Assembly (NCBI RefSeq): GCF_002902285.1
Contig: NZ_PPRU01000001.1
Coordinates: 1-64,000, forward strand
Reading direction: 5' to 3'
From: Staphylococcus simulans
Lineage (GTDB): Bacteria > Bacillota > Bacilli > Staphylococcales > Staphylococcaceae
DNA: 64,000 nucleotides
Positions 53,428 through 63,204 of the stretch are shown one piece after another (the first letter of the stretch is position 1; every line of letters starts with the position of its first letter). The notes under the pieces were generated by a model that saw only the letters and a list, made by a program, of their open reading frames with translations, searched no databases and had not been told where the DNA came from. The translations under genes and the position numbers were made by a program.

Positions 53428-54111
53428 ATGTTAGAACAGTTAAAAAACTACTATAACCAATATAAGCATTTCTCATGGTTATTGGTTATTGCAGTTATTG
53501 TGCTTGCTTTTATTTTAATGAAACTACACTCTGATAGTAGTAACCAAGAAATAGAATCAACTGCTCAAAATGTGAGCAACTCTCATTTAGATAATGACAA
53601 ACAAAATTTTTCAAAAAAGAGAGAATCAAACAAAGAGGCCGACACAGAAACTGAAGCAAATAGAAAAACTCAAGTAGTAGTGGTAGATGTTAAAGGGGCT
53701 GTTGAACACCCTGATATTTATGAAATGAAAGATAATCAACGTATAAAAGATGTGTTAAATAAAGCAAAGCTAACGAGCAAGGCTGATTTAACAACTATCA
53801 ATCTTTCGGAGAAATTAACTGACCAAAAAATGATTTTCATACCAGAGAAAGGTCAAAATCTAACAACAAGTAGTAGCATAAGCACCTCTAGTACACAAAG
53901 CACTAATAAATCACCACAAACGAAAGTTAACCTTAACAGTGCCAAAGAAAATGAATTAACTACTGTGAACGGCTTAGGACCTTCTAAAGCAAAGGCGATC
54001 ATTGAATTTAGAGAAACAAAAGGACCTTTTAATAGTGTGGATCAATTGAAAAATGTTAAAGGTATCGGAGAAAAATCGTTCGAGAAGTTAAAAGAATATT
54101 TTACAGTTTAA
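53428..54111 (+). CDS. comEA: DNA-uptake receptor ComEA
   Basis: This 227-residue membrane-anchored DNA receptor for transformation has one hydrophobic segment (about residues 17-36) and a long Ser/Asn/Glu-rich linker. A SLBB domain (about 90-140, VVVVDVKGAVEHPDIY) and a C-terminal pair of helix-hairpin-helix motifs (NGLGPSKAKAI, VKGIGEKSFEKL) follow. The ATG follows AAAGGAG by ten bases, but that site is in a hairpin arm. comEB and comEC follow, completing the late competence operon. Confidence 0.96.
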   Translation: MLEQLKNYYNQYKHFSWLLVIAVIVLAFILMKLHSDSSNQEIESTAQNVSNSHLDNDKQNFSKKRESNKEADTETEANRKTQVVVVDVKGAVEHPDIYEMKDNQRIKDVLNKAKLTSKADLTTINLSEKLTDQKMIFIPEKGQNLTTSSSISTSSTQSTNKSPQTKVNLNSAKENELTTVNGLGPSKAKAIIEFRETKGPFNSVDQLKNVKGIGEKSFEKLKEYFTV

Positions 54112-54181
54112 CAATATTGATTTATTACTGTGCAGATTTGTAATAAAATAGTATTGTTATAAGACAAAGGAGGTTCAAAGT

Positions 54182-54643
54182 GTGGAAAGAATTAAATGGG
54201 AAGAATACTTTATGGCTCAAAGCCATTTGTTATCTCTTCGCTCAACATGTACAAGATTATCTGTAGGGGCTACTATAGTGAAAGATAATAGAATCATAGC
54301 TGGTGGCTATAATGGTTCAGTTGCAGGTGAAGTACATTGTATTGACGAAGGTTGTTTAATGGAAGATGGACATTGTATAAGAACAATACATGCAGAAATG
54401 AACGCGATTCTTCAGTGTGCAAAACAGGGTGTTTCAACTGAAGGAGCAACGATATATGTCACACATTTCCCATGTTTGAACTGTACGAAATCTATTATTC
54501 AAGCAGGTATTAAGAAAATCTACTATGCTAAAGATTACCATAACCATGATTATGCTTTAAAATTACTGAAACAATCAGGGATTGAATATAAAAAAATACC
54601 ATTTGATGCCGATCAAGTTGCAGAATTCTTAACGAAGAAGTGA
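54182..54643 (+). CDS. comEB: dCMP deaminase family protein ComEB
   Basis: This 153-residue zinc-dependent deaminase converts dCMP to dUMP. The zinc and catalytic residues are His and Glu in IHAEMNAI and two cysteines in PCLNC; an extra zinc-like set CIDEGC lies upstream. It sits inside the com operon but is not needed for transformation in B. subtilis. The start is GTG at 54182 after AAGGAGG. Confidence 0.96.
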   Translation: MERIKWEEYFMAQSHLLSLRSTCTRLSVGATIVKDNRIIAGGYNGSVAGEVHCIDEGCLMEDGHCIRTIHAEMNAILQCAKQGVSTEGATIYVTHFPCLNCTKSIIQAGIKKIYYAKDYHNHDYALKLLKQSGIEYKKIPFDADQVAEFLTKK

Positions 54644-54650
54644 TTCATAT

Positions 54651-56888
54651 TTGATATATATCGCACTTGCATTTTTAGAAGGCATCTTATTGATATATAA
54701 TAAGCCGCTTGCATACATTTTTGCCGGCTTATTATTTTTAATGTTATACAAAAGAAAGTTACCAATATTATTAACCATATTGATATTATGTCAACCTATA
54801 ATAAGTTATGAAATATTTTCTAGCCATATAAAGTCTAATATTCAAGATTTAAAGTGGTTTAAGATTCATAGTCATTTGAATAATCGCATTGAAATTACTC
54901 AATTAAAGGTTAAAAACGAAAAATATGTAGAAGGGATAGCAAAATTACAAAATCATTCAGTCAAACTTTTCTATTTTCCAAAGCAAAAAAGTCATTTAAT
55001 TGAATTGAAAAAGTTACCCTCAAACTTAAATTGTATTGTAGAAGGGCAGCTAAAAGTTGATTCGGATTTTAACGACACGATTTCACTTATGGTAAATAAA
55101 TTCAATACGAAATCGTGCACTGCTATCGAGTCAAATTCCGTTCATTCAATAATTGAAAAACACAAGGCTTTTTCATTAACTCGCTTAAAATCAAATTCTC
55201 CATACTGGCAAAATACTTATGCAATGATTACAGGGGATGTCAGTTATATTGATAAAGGTGCAATTGAACTTGATAAAGAAATCGGCATTTATCATCTATT
55301 GGCCGTAAGTAGTTCACATGTCGTTGTAATAGCATCCATATTTTACTTTGTATTTAATCGTTTCTCTATTCCTCTTTTTATTACAAAGACTTTTATTATC
55401 TTCGTATTGTTTTTATTTGCTTATTATACTAATTTTGCACCGAGCGCTTTAAGAGCAATACTTTGTATGTCCTTAGTCATGATTATTCCAAAAAGATTCT
55501 ATCAATCATTATTAGACATACTAGCAACAGTCTTCCTTTTTTTATGTGTTACCAATCCTGATATCGTTTTTGATATTGGATTTCAATTCTCATTCTTAAT
55601 CACTTTTTTCATTATGTTATGCGCTCCAATTTTAAAAACATTAACAACTATACAATCTATGTATGCAATGACATTCATAGCACAAATCGGATCATTTTTA
55701 GTGAGTGCGTTTCATTTTAATCAGATTCAGTGGATTGGTTTTGTTGCTAACTTCATCTTTATACCATTTTATTCATTCATTCTATTTCCCATTGCTATCT
55801 TCACTTTTTTCTATTATCAATTTTTTGGTTCAAATCTGTTATTAAATCAAATAATCTCGTTTAGTTATTGGTTACATGACACGCTCTTAATTCCGATTTT
55901 CAAGCATTTAACATGCTATAGATGGTTTATAGGGGAAATGAACAGCTTACTTTTAGCTGGTACCCTTATTTGGCTCGTAATGATGCTTACGTTAACTACA
56001 AATGGCAAAATAAAAAAATCTACTGTTATTTTTATACTTGGAAGTATCATTATTACTTATTCAGCATCATTACCACATTTAAGATTTACAGCACTTAATG
56101 TTGGACAAGGAGATTTTTTTTTATTTGAAACAGGAGCTAGACAACGCATATTAATAGACACAGGAGGTAAGGCACAAAACGAAAATGAGCTCTTTGATTT
56201 TAGTACCAAGAATGCAAATGCTTCTCATTCTATCAGCAAGTTTCATGTGCTGCCAACCCTCTGTAAAAGGGGTATTTCTTCGTTAGATTATGTCATTATT
56301 ACACATCCACATGCTGATCATATCGGTGAATTAGATTATATAATTAGCCATGTTCACATTAAACGCTTAATCATTAATTTTAAAAGTTATCCCACTCACA
56401 CATTAATGCAATTAAAAGACTTGTGTCATAAATATAAAACCACTCTATTAGATGTTAATAGTATTTCTTCGATTAAACTAGGAGATAATAAAATAAAATT
56501 TTATAATACGGCAATCACTCAAAGTAAGGATTTAAACGATCATTCAATAATAGCTTTGATACAAACTAAGACATATAACATATTAACAACTGGAGACGCG
56601 ACAATAAAAAATGAACAGAAGTTGCTATCGAATTATAAACTTCCGAAAATAGATATATTGAAAGTAGGACATCATGGCAGTAAAACAAGTAATAGTGAAG
56701 TATATTTAAATACTATTCATCCTACTTATAGTATTATATCGAGCGGTCAAAACAACGTATATAAATTACCTAATAAATCTGTAGTAGATAGATTAAAAAA
56801 AGTAGGTACTAAGTTATACAATACGCAAAACAATGGTGAAGTGACTTTCAAATTAAATAAGGAAATTGAGGTGGAAACTGAAAAATAA
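54651..56888 (+). CDS. comEC: DNA-uptake channel protein ComEC
   Basis: This 745-residue polytopic membrane protein forms the channel for single-stranded DNA entry. An N-terminal extracellular OB-like region (about residues 60-165) precedes a competence-domain membrane bundle (about 190-470). A C-terminal metallo-beta-lactamase-like domain has HPHADHIGE near residue 553 and HHGSKTS near 676. The frame is intact. The start is TTG at 54651 with only a weak GAAGAAGTG site, so the exact start is less sure. Confidence 0.95.
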   Translation: MIYIALAFLEGILLIYNKPLAYIFAGLLFLMLYKRKLPILLTILILCQPIISYEIFSSHIKSNIQDLKWFKIHSHLNNRIEITQLKVKNEKYVEGIAKLQNHSVKLFYFPKQKSHLIELKKLPSNLNCIVEGQLKVDSDFNDTISLMVNKFNTKSCTAIESNSVHSIIEKHKAFSLTRLKSNSPYWQNTYAMITGDVSYIDKGAIELDKEIGIYHLLAVSSSHVVVIASIFYFVFNRFSIPLFITKTFIIFVLFLFAYYTNFAPSALRAILCMSLVMIIPKRFYQSLLDILATVFLFLCVTNPDIVFDIGFQFSFLITFFIMLCAPILKTLTTIQSMYAMTFIAQIGSFLVSAFHFNQIQWIGFVANFIFIPFYSFILFPIAIFTFFYYQFFGSNLLLNQIISFSYWLHDTLLIPIFKHLTCYRWFIGEMNSLLLAGTLIWLVMMLTLTTNGKIKKSTVIFILGSIIITYSASLPHLRFTALNVGQGDFFLFETGARQRILIDTGGKAQNENELFDFSTKNANASHSISKFHVLPTLCKRGISSLDYVIITHPHADHIGELDYIISHVHIKRLIINFKSYPTHTLMQLKDLCHKYKTTLLDVNSISSIKLGDNKIKFYNTAITQSKDLNDHSIIALIQTKTYNILTTGDATIKNEQKLLSNYKLPKIDILKVGHHGSKTSNSEVYLNTIHPTYSIISSGQNNVYKLPNKSVVDRLKKVGTKLYNTQNNGEVTFKLNKEIEVETEK

Positions 56889-56957
56889 TTATAAATGGTC
56901 TGACTATCGGACAAATGATATAATACTTAAGTATGCTAATTTTGAGAGGTGCAAGTT

Positions 56958-57932
56958 GTGGAAAATAATATTATTACTATTTATGGTGAAGTTCCAGAGC
57001 TTATAGAAAAGAAAACGCAAGAACTTACGCAACAGTATTTGCAAGGTGAAAAAGATGAATTCAATTATGCAAGTTTTAATTTAAATGAAACTGAAATCAG
57101 TGTATGTATTGAAGAAGCTTTAACTTTACCGTTCTTCTCTGACTTGAAGGCTGTTATTGTGAAAAACGCTTATATCTTTACAGGTGATAGAGGTAATAAA
57201 GATTTAAATCATAATATAGAGCAACTGCAGGAATTTATTGAAAAATATGATGGTCCTTCATTGGTTATATTTGAAGTTTATAATCCTAAGCTAGACGAGC
57301 GTAAAAAGCTTGTTAAAAGCTTAAAAAAATATACAAAACTGGTTAAAATCGAGCAAATGTCTGAAGATGAGCTTAAAAATTGGATTAAGCATACCTTAAA
57401 TGAACAATATAAGGATATTAAACAAGATGCTTTGAACTTATTTATTGATTTAACAGGTATAAATTTTAACTTAGTTAAACAAGAGTTAGAAAAAATTATC
57501 TTATATTTAGGAGATCGTCCAACTATAACTAAACAAGATGTTGAGACAATTGTAAATAGAAGCCTAGAGCAGAACGTTTTCTTATTAACAGATTATATTC
57601 AACAAGGAAAAAAAACTGAAGCAGTGCATTTAGTGAATGATTTAATTACTCTAAAAGAAGAACCAATTAAGTTGTTGGCTTTGATTGCTAGTAATTTCAG
57701 GTTATATTATCAATGCAAAATTCTAGCTAAAAAAGGTTATTCACAAGCTCAAATCGCTAAAACTGTCAGTGTCCATCCATTTAGAGTGAAATTAGCATTG
57801 AGAGCATCTAGACAGTATGATTTGAAGCACTTGATGAATATTATGAATGCATGTGCTGAAACTGATTATAAATTAAAATCTTCGTATATGGACAAACAGC
57901 TTATATTAGAACTCTTTATTTTATCCATATAA
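56958..57932 (+). CDS. holA: DNA polymerase III subunit delta
   Basis: This 324-residue clamp-loader subunit opens the sliding clamp. It has the N-terminal AAA-like region with LPFFSDLKAVIVKNA and a C-terminal collar domain. The start was set at GTG 56958, eight bases after GAGAGG; an in-frame GTG three codons earlier overlaps that site. It is convergent with rpsT, an order common in Firmicutes. Confidence 0.96.
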   Translation: MENNIITIYGEVPELIEKKTQELTQQYLQGEKDEFNYASFNLNETEISVCIEEALTLPFFSDLKAVIVKNAYIFTGDRGNKDLNHNIEQLQEFIEKYDGPSLVIFEVYNPKLDERKKLVKSLKKYTKLVKIEQMSEDELKNWIKHTLNEQYKDIKQDALNLFIDLTGINFNLVKQELEKIILYLGDRPTITKQDVETIVNRSLEQNVFLLTDYIQQGKKTEAVHLVNDLITLKEEPIKLLALIASNFRLYYQCKILAKKGYSQAQIAKTVSVHPFRVKLALRASRQYDLKHLMNIMNACAETDYKLKSSYMDKQLILELFILSI

Positions 57933-57933
57933 A

Positions 57934-57963
57934 AAAAAGTTCAAGCAGATGCTTGAACTTTTT
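57934..57963. terminator. Bidirectional terminator between holA and rpsT
   Basis: AAAAAGTTCAAGC (57934-57946) and GCTTGAACTTTTT (57951-57963) form a perfect stem with A/T tracts on both sides, serving both convergent genes. Confidence 0.95.
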
Positions 57964-57965
57964 CA

Positions 57966-58217
57966 TTATTTAGCTGCAACCATTAATTTTGATTTAATGC
58001 GGTCAGCTTTATTTGAGTGAATTAAGTTAGCTTGAGAAGCTTTGTCGACTTTTTTCACAGCGATACGTACTAATTCATTTTTGTTTTCAGCGTTTTCAGC
58101 GATAGCTGTTTTCGCACGTTTAACTGCAGTACGCATAGCATTTTTTTGAGAAATGTTTTGTGCTTCAGCTTTGTTAGTTGTTTTAACACGTTTAATAGCA
58201 GATTTAATATTTGGCAT
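57966..58217 (-). CDS. rpsT: 30S ribosomal protein S20
   Basis: This 83-residue basic helical protein binds 16S rRNA early in 30S assembly. MPNIKSAIKRVKTT and the KNAMRTAVKRAK stretch are typical. AGGAGGTGA precedes the ATG on the minus strand. It is a single-gene unit with its own promoter and a bidirectional terminator. Its leader contains a short stem (ATCAAAT with ATTTGAT, 58250-58267). Confidence 0.98.
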   Translation of the reverse strand: MPNIKSAIKRVKTTNKAEAQNISQKNAMRTAVKRAKTAIAENAENKNELVRIAVKKVDKASQANLIHSNKADRIKSKLMVAAK

Positions 58218-58280
58218 TGAATGTCACCTCCTAAAAGTGATCTATGATCATCAAATAAATATTTGATTACAACAAGAAAC

Positions 58281-58309
58281 ATTTTATCAAATGTACTATT
58301 AAACTGCAA
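58281..58309 (-). promoter_or_regulatory. Sigma-A promoter of rpsT
   Basis: On the minus strand, TTGCAG (58309-58304), 17 bases, then TAAAAT (58286-58281). This is a near-consensus spacing and gives a leader of about 60 bases. Confidence 0.75.
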
Positions 58310-58396
58310 TCATTTATTTTCAATGAGGCTTTTAACAAGCGATGATTTACAGTAAAATAGAGCCTGTCAGTAAAATGTACATGAAATTGCCATTAG

Positions 58397-58425
58397 TTGC
58401 AATTATGGGGCAAACACGTTATTAT
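58397..58425 (+). promoter_or_regulatory. Sigma-A promoter of lepA
   Basis: TTGCAA (58397-58402), 17 bases, TATTAT (58420-58425), about 55 bases before the lepA start. Confidence 0.65.
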
Positions 58426-58482
58426 ATCAAAGAATATCATACATAATGCTCTATTTGAATATTATGAAAGTGAGTAGATAGA

Positions 58483-60306
58483 ATGAATAATGAAGAACGG
58501 TTAAACCGACAAGAAAATATTAGAAACTTTTCTATCATTGCCCATATTGACCATGGAAAGTCAACGTTGGCTGATAGAATTTTAGAAAACACTAAAAGTG
58601 TTGAAACACGAGAAATGCAGTCACAATTATTAGATTCAATGGATTTAGAAAGAGAACGCGGTATCACTATTAAGTTGAATGCGGTTAGATTAAAATACGA
58701 AGCTAAAGATGGTAAGAATTATATTTTCCACTTAATTGATACACCAGGGCATGTCGATTTTACTTATGAAGTTTCTCGTTCTTTAGCAGCATGTGAAGGG
58801 GCTATTTTAGTTGTAGATGCTGCACAAGGTATCGAAGCACAAACACTGGCAAACGTATACCTTGCACTTGATAATGACTTAGAATTACTTCCTGTAGTGA
58901 ATAAGATTGATTTACCAGCTGCAGATCCTGAACGTGTTAAACAAGAAATTGAAGATGTTATTGGTTTAGATCAAGATGATGTAGTTTTAGCAAGTGCTAA
59001 ATCTAATATTGGTATTGAAGAAATATTAGAAAAAATCGTTGAAGTCGTACCACCACCAGAAGGCGATCCTTCTGAACCATTAAAAGCATTAATTTTCGAC
59101 TCTGAATATGATGCTTATAGAGGTGTTATTTCTTCAATTCGAATTATGGATGGCGTAGTTAAAGCAGGGGACAAAATCAAAATGATGGCGACTGGTAAAG
59201 AATTCGAGGTAACCGAAGTTGGTATTAACACACCTAAACAACTTCCAGTCGAAGAACTAACTGTTGGAGATGTTGGCTACATCATCGCAAGCATCAAAAA
59301 TGTGGATGATTCACGTGTAGGGGATACTATCACGCATGCAGAACGCCCAGCAGCACAACCATTAAAAGGTTATAAAAAAATGAATCCAATGGTGTTCTGT
59401 GGTTTATTCCCAATTGATAATAAAAAATATAATGATTTAAGAGAAGCCTTAGAAAAATTACAGCTGAATGATTCATCACTAGAATTCGAACCTGAGACTT
59501 CTCAAGCTTTAGGCTTTGGTTTCCGTACAGGATTCTTAGGCATGCTGCATATGGAAATTATTCAGGAACGTATCGAACGAGAATTTGGAATCGAATTAAT
59601 AGCGACAGCTCCATCTGTAATTTATGAATGTATTCTAAAAAATGGTGAGAAAAAAATCGTTGATAATCCAGCACAAATGCCTGAGAGAGATCAAATTGAT
59701 GAAATTTACGAGCCTTACGTTAGAGCAACAATGATGGTACCGAATGATTATGTAGGTGCTGTTATGGAATTATGCCAACGTAAGCGTGGACAATTTATCA
59801 ATATGGACTATTTAGATGATATTCGTGTCAATATTATTTATGAAATTCCACTTTCAGAAGTAGTATTTGATTTCTTCGACCAACTTAAATCAAATACAAA
59901 AGGCTATGCTTCATTTGATTATGAACTAATCGGCTATAAAGAAAGTGATTTAGTTAAAATGGATATCTTATTAAACGGCGAAAAAGTAGATGCTTTAAGT
60001 TTTATTGTTCATAAAGAATTTGCATATGAACGCGGTAAAGCGCTTGTTGAAAGGTTAAAAACGTTAATCCCTAGACAACAATTCGAAGTACCCGTACAAG
60101 CTGCAGTTGGCCATAAAATCATTGCCCGTACAAATATTAAATCAATGGGTAAAAATGTACTTGCGAAATGTTATGGTGGGGATATCAGCCGTAAACGTAA
60201 ATTATTAGAAAAGCAAAAAGCAGGTAAAGCAAAAATGAAAGCAGTAGGTAATGTTGAAATACCTCAAGACGCTTTCTTAGCAGTATTAAAAATGGATGAA
60301 GATTAA
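58483..60306 (+). CDS. lepA: Elongation factor 4 (LepA)
   Basis: This 607-residue translational GTPase is linked to 30S biogenesis and translation under stress. G1 AHIDHGKST is near residues 20-28, G3 DTPGHVDF near 86, and G4 NKIDLP near 140. EF-G-like domains II, III and V follow, and the LepA-specific C-terminal domain ends with [14 protein letters not shown]. The terminator lies eight bases after the stop. Confidence 0.98.
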   Translation: MNNEERLNRQENIRNFSIIAHIDHGKSTLADRILENTKSVETREMQSQLLDSMDLERERGITIKLNAVRLKYEAKDGKNYIFHLIDTPGHVDFTYEVSRSLAACEGAILVVDAAQGIEAQTLANVYLALDNDLELLPVVNKIDLPAADPERVKQEIEDVIGLDQDDVVLASAKSNIGIEEILEKIVEVVPPPEGDPSEPLKALIFDSEYDAYRGVISSIRIMDGVVKAGDKIKMMATGKEFEVTEVGINTPKQLPVEELTVGDVGYIIASIKNVDDSRVGDTITHAERPAAQPLKGYKKMNPMVFCGLFPIDNKKYNDLREALEKLQLNDSSLEFEPETSQALGFGFRTGFLGMLHMEIIQERIEREFGIELIATAPSVIYECILKNGEKKIVDNPAQMPERDQIDEIYEPYVRATMMVPNDYVGAVMELCQRKRGQFINMDYLDDIRVNIIYEIPLSEVVFDFFDQLKSNTKGYASFDYELIGYKESDLVKMDILLNGEKVDALSFIVHKEFAYERGKALVERLKTLIPRQQFEVPVQAAVGHKIIARTNIKSMGKNVLAKCYGGDISRKRKLLEKQKAGKAKMKAVGNVEIPQDAFLAVLKMDED

Positions 60307-60313
60307 TAATAAG

Positions 60314-60345
60314 GTTGGGACTCTAATGTCCCAGCTTTTTATTTT
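60314..60345 (+). terminator. Terminator of lepA
   Basis: GTTGGGAC (60314-60321) pairs with GTCCCAGC (60328-60335) with one wobble, followed by TTTTTATTTT. Confidence 0.9.
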
Positions 60346-60374
60346 GAATTTTGTCCTAAAAGCGAGGCGAAAAT

Positions 60375-61496
60375 ATGAAAGTTGAAAGTGCATATATCCA
60401 TATTCCATTTTGTGTCAGAATTTGTACTTACTGTGATTTCAATAAATACTTTATACAAAATCAACCAGTTGATGAGTATTTAGATTGCTTAATTGAAGAA
60501 TTTAAAACAGCTGACAATCGCACATTAAAAACAATGTTTGTAGGAGGAGGCACACCTACAGCGTTAAATGAGTCACAATTAGAGCGTTTGTTAAAAGCTA
60601 TCAATGAGCACTTTACTATTTCAGGAGAATATACTTTTGAAGCAAATCCAGATGAACTTACACCATCAAAGATTAAACTTTTAAAAGACTACGGCGTCAA
60701 TCGCATTTCAATGGGTGTTCAAACATTTGACCAAGATTTATTAAAAGTACTTGGGCGTACACATAATACGGCAGATATATACAATGCTGTCGAGCTCGCT
60801 AATCAATACCAGATTAACTCTATCAGTCTTGATTTGATGTATCATCTTCCTGGTCAAACACTTAAACAATTTGAAGACAGTTTAGATATTGCGTTATCAA
60901 TGGATATTAATCATATCTCAAGTTACGGTCTAATTCTTGAACCTAAAACTCAATTTTATAATTTATATAGAAAAGGAAAGTTAAAACTTCCAAACGAAGA
61001 TGTAGGGGAAGAAATGTATGAGCTATTACTTGATAAAATTAATCAATCTTCAATGCATCAATATGAAATTTCGAATTTTGGTCAACCTGGTCATGAATCT
61101 GAACACAACAAAGTGTATTGGATGAACGAAGGTTATTATGGCTTCGGAGCAGGTGCCAGTGGATACGTTCATGGAATAAGGTACTCAAATGTCAATCCTG
61201 TTAATCACTATATTAAGAAGATTAGAAACGGCGAACGTCCTATTTTACATCAAACCACACCCACTCATCGCGAACAAATGGAAGAACAGATGTTTTTAGG
61301 TTTAAGAATGAATCAAGGGGTAAATAAATCTGTGTTCAATCATAAATTCAATGAAAACATTGATCAAATCTATGCTGAGGCACTTTCTGACCTAAGTAAA
61401 AAGGGCTTAATTATTAATGAAAATAACGCTGTTAAATTGACTGATCGAGGTAAGGTTATTGGCAATGAAGTCTTTGAAGCATTCTTATTAGATTAA
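60375..61496 (+). CDS. hemW: Radical SAM heme chaperone HemW
   Basis: This 373-residue radical SAM protein has the 4Fe-4S motif Cys13-x3-Cys17-x2-Cys20, followed by Asp-Phe. It lacks the residues needed for coproporphyrinogen dehydrogenation that define HemN, and fits HemW, a heme-binding chaperone. GGGTPTAL and GVQTFDQ are further family motifs. It lies just upstream of the heat-shock operon, as in Bacillus. Confidence 0.94.
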   Translation: MKVESAYIHIPFCVRICTYCDFNKYFIQNQPVDEYLDCLIEEFKTADNRTLKTMFVGGGTPTALNESQLERLLKAINEHFTISGEYTFEANPDELTPSKIKLLKDYGVNRISMGVQTFDQDLLKVLGRTHNTADIYNAVELANQYQINSISLDLMYHLPGQTLKQFEDSLDIALSMDINHISSYGLILEPKTQFYNLYRKGKLKLPNEDVGEEMYELLLDKINQSSMHQYEISNFGQPGHESEHNKVYWMNEGYYGFGAGASGYVHGIRYSNVNPVNHYIKKIRNGERPILHQTTPTHREQMEEQMFLGLRMNQGVNKSVFNHKFNENIDQIYAEALSDLSKKGLIINENNAVKLTDRGKVIGNEVFEAFLLD

Positions 61497-61519
61497 TTTT
61501 AAGAGGTCAAGGCTTTAAC

Positions 61520-61536
61520 ATTGACTTACTTTGACC
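61520..61536 (-). promoter_or_regulatory. CtsR operator of the hrcA operon
   Basis: Read on the minus strand, GGTCAAA-GTA-AGTCAAT matches the tandem heptad CtsR site (GGTCAAA repeated with a three-base spacer), with two differences in the second heptad. The dnaK operon of S. aureus is known to be controlled by both CtsR and HrcA. Confidence 0.75.
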
Positions 61537-61553
61537 AATTTGATAAATTATAA

Positions 61554-61580
61554 TTAGCACTTGGAAGAAGAGAGTGCTAA
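61554..61580 (+). promoter_or_regulatory. CIRCE operator bound by HrcA
   Basis: TTAGCACTT (61554-61562), nine bases, GAGTGCTAA (61572-61580). This is the CIRCE inverted repeat with a single mismatch in the left arm. The likely -10 TATAAT (61549-61554) touches its left edge, so HrcA binding would block transcription initiation. Confidence 0.96.
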
Positions 61581-61592
61581 TGAGGTGGAAAC

Positions 61593-62552
61593 ATGATTAC
61601 AGATAGACAATTGAGCATTTTAAATGCCATTGTTGAAGATTATGTGGATTATGGTCTACCTGTCGGTTCTAAAACAATTATTGAGAGACATAATGTTGAT
61701 GTGAGTCCAGCTACTATAAGAAATGAAATGAAACAATTAGAATCATTTGGTTTAGTAGAAAAATCTCATGCATCATCAGGAAGGTCACCTTCATTAAAGG
61801 GTTTTAGATATTATGTAGACCAACTGTTGGAAAATACTTCTCCTCTAAAAGAAACGAATAACCAACGTTTAAATAAACTGTTAATGGAATATAACTTTAA
61901 TTTATCTGCTGCACTAAGTGTGTATGCGAATGAATTGTCATTATTTACACAGTATACTACGTTGGTAATGAAACCAAATCAATCAAAAGATTTGATCAGC
62001 GATGTTCATTTGTTTAACGCAACCGCTAATTTGGTTATTATGGTAATTGTGTTCGAAACAGGAAATGTTGAACATATTCAATTAGCAGTAGACGAAAAGA
62101 TTTCTAAAGCGCGTTTAATTCAAATAGCGAATTACATCAAAGAACTTTATAACAATAAAAGTTTTGTTGATGAAGCAATGGAACATTCGAGCGACATCAC
62201 AACAATTCATCAATTAACAGATTTACTTTATCAAAGAGTTAATGATAGCAAGAAAGACATCTACCTTGGTGGTAAATCAAATTTAATTGATACATTGAAT
62301 GAGCAGAATGTGAATTCAATACAACAAATTCTTCAATATTTAGAGTCCAATAAGATATTGAAACTGTTCGAAAAAGATAATCATTCTGGAATCGATGTTA
62401 AAATAGGAAAAGAAATTGATAATGACCTAGAGGACATCTCAATTGTGATGAGTGATTATCATATTGATGAACATCTTAAAGGACACATAGCTGTTATTGG
62501 ACCGACCGCTATGCGTTATCAAAATGTAATTCAATTACTATATAAAATATAG
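61593..62552 (+). CDS. hrcA: Heat-inducible transcription repressor HrcA
   Basis: This 319-residue repressor binds CIRCE and loses activity when GroEL is occupied. The N-terminal winged helix includes [22 protein letters not shown], followed by a GAF-like domain and a dimerisation insert. The ATG at 61593 follows GAGGTGG. Its own CIRCE lies 12 bases upstream, giving autoregulation. grpE and dnaK follow. Confidence 0.97.
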   Translation: MITDRQLSILNAIVEDYVDYGLPVGSKTIIERHNVDVSPATIRNEMKQLESFGLVEKSHASSGRSPSLKGFRYYVDQLLENTSPLKETNNQRLNKLLMEYNFNLSAALSVYANELSLFTQYTTLVMKPNQSKDLISDVHLFNATANLVIMVIVFETGNVEHIQLAVDEKISKARLIQIANYIKELYNNKSFVDEAMEHSSDITTIHQLTDLLYQRVNDSKKDIYLGGKSNLIDTLNEQNVNSIQQILQYLESNKILKLFEKDNHSGIDVKIGKEIDNDLEDISIVMSDYHIDEHLKGHIAVIGPTAMRYQNVIQLLYKI

Positions 62553-62578
62553 TTTTGAAATGTATTGGAGGACAGAAA

Positions 62579-63169
62579 ATGGCAGAAAAAGATCAATCAG
62601 TTAACAATGAAGAAGTTGTTGAGAACGAAGATGCAACTGTAAATTCAAATACTGAAGAAGATACTCAATCAACTGAGAATACCGAAAACGTTCAAAATGG
62701 TTCTGAAGAGAATCAAGAAGAGAATGAAATCCAACAACTAAAAGATGAGTTAAAAGAACAAGAAGAAAAATATTTACGTCTGTATGCAGAGTTTGAAAAC
62801 TATAAGAGACGTATTCAAAAAGAAAATCAAACATTAAAAACATATCAAGCTCAAAGTGTTTTAACGGATATCTTGCCGACTATTGATAACATTGAACGTG
62901 CGTTACAAATAGAAGGTGAAGACGAATCATTTAAATCTCTGCAAAAAGGGGTACAAATGGTTTATGAAAGCTTATTACGCGCACTAGAAGAAAACGGTCT
63001 TGAGAAAATAGAAGCTTTAGGACAACAATTTGATCCAAACTTCCATCAAGCTGTTATGCAAGATAGTGATGATTCATATGAATCAGGCGAAGTTACACAA
63101 GAGCTTCAAACTGGTTATAAATTGAAGGATCGTGTATTACGCCCTTCAATGGTTAAAGTAAATCAATAA
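62579..63169 (+). CDS. grpE: Nucleotide exchange factor GrpE
   Basis: This 196-residue cofactor releases ADP from DnaK. An acidic N-terminal tail (residues 1-50) precedes a long coiled coil (about 55-110, [14 protein letters not shown]). The C-terminal beta wing includes [11 protein letters not shown]. The ATG at 62579 follows TTGGAGGAC; an in-frame codon eight residues earlier lies before that site. Confidence 0.98.
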   Translation: MAEKDQSVNNEEVVENEDATVNSNTEEDTQSTENTENVQNGSEENQEENEIQQLKDELKEQEEKYLRLYAEFENYKRRIQKENQTLKTYQAQSVLTDILPTIDNIERALQIEGEDESFKSLQKGVQMVYESLLRALEENGLEKIEALGQQFDPNFHQAVMQDSDDSYESGEVTQELQTGYKLKDRVLRPSMVKVNQ

Positions 63170-63204
63170 ATATAACTGATGAAATATACAACAAATGTTA
63201 TTAG

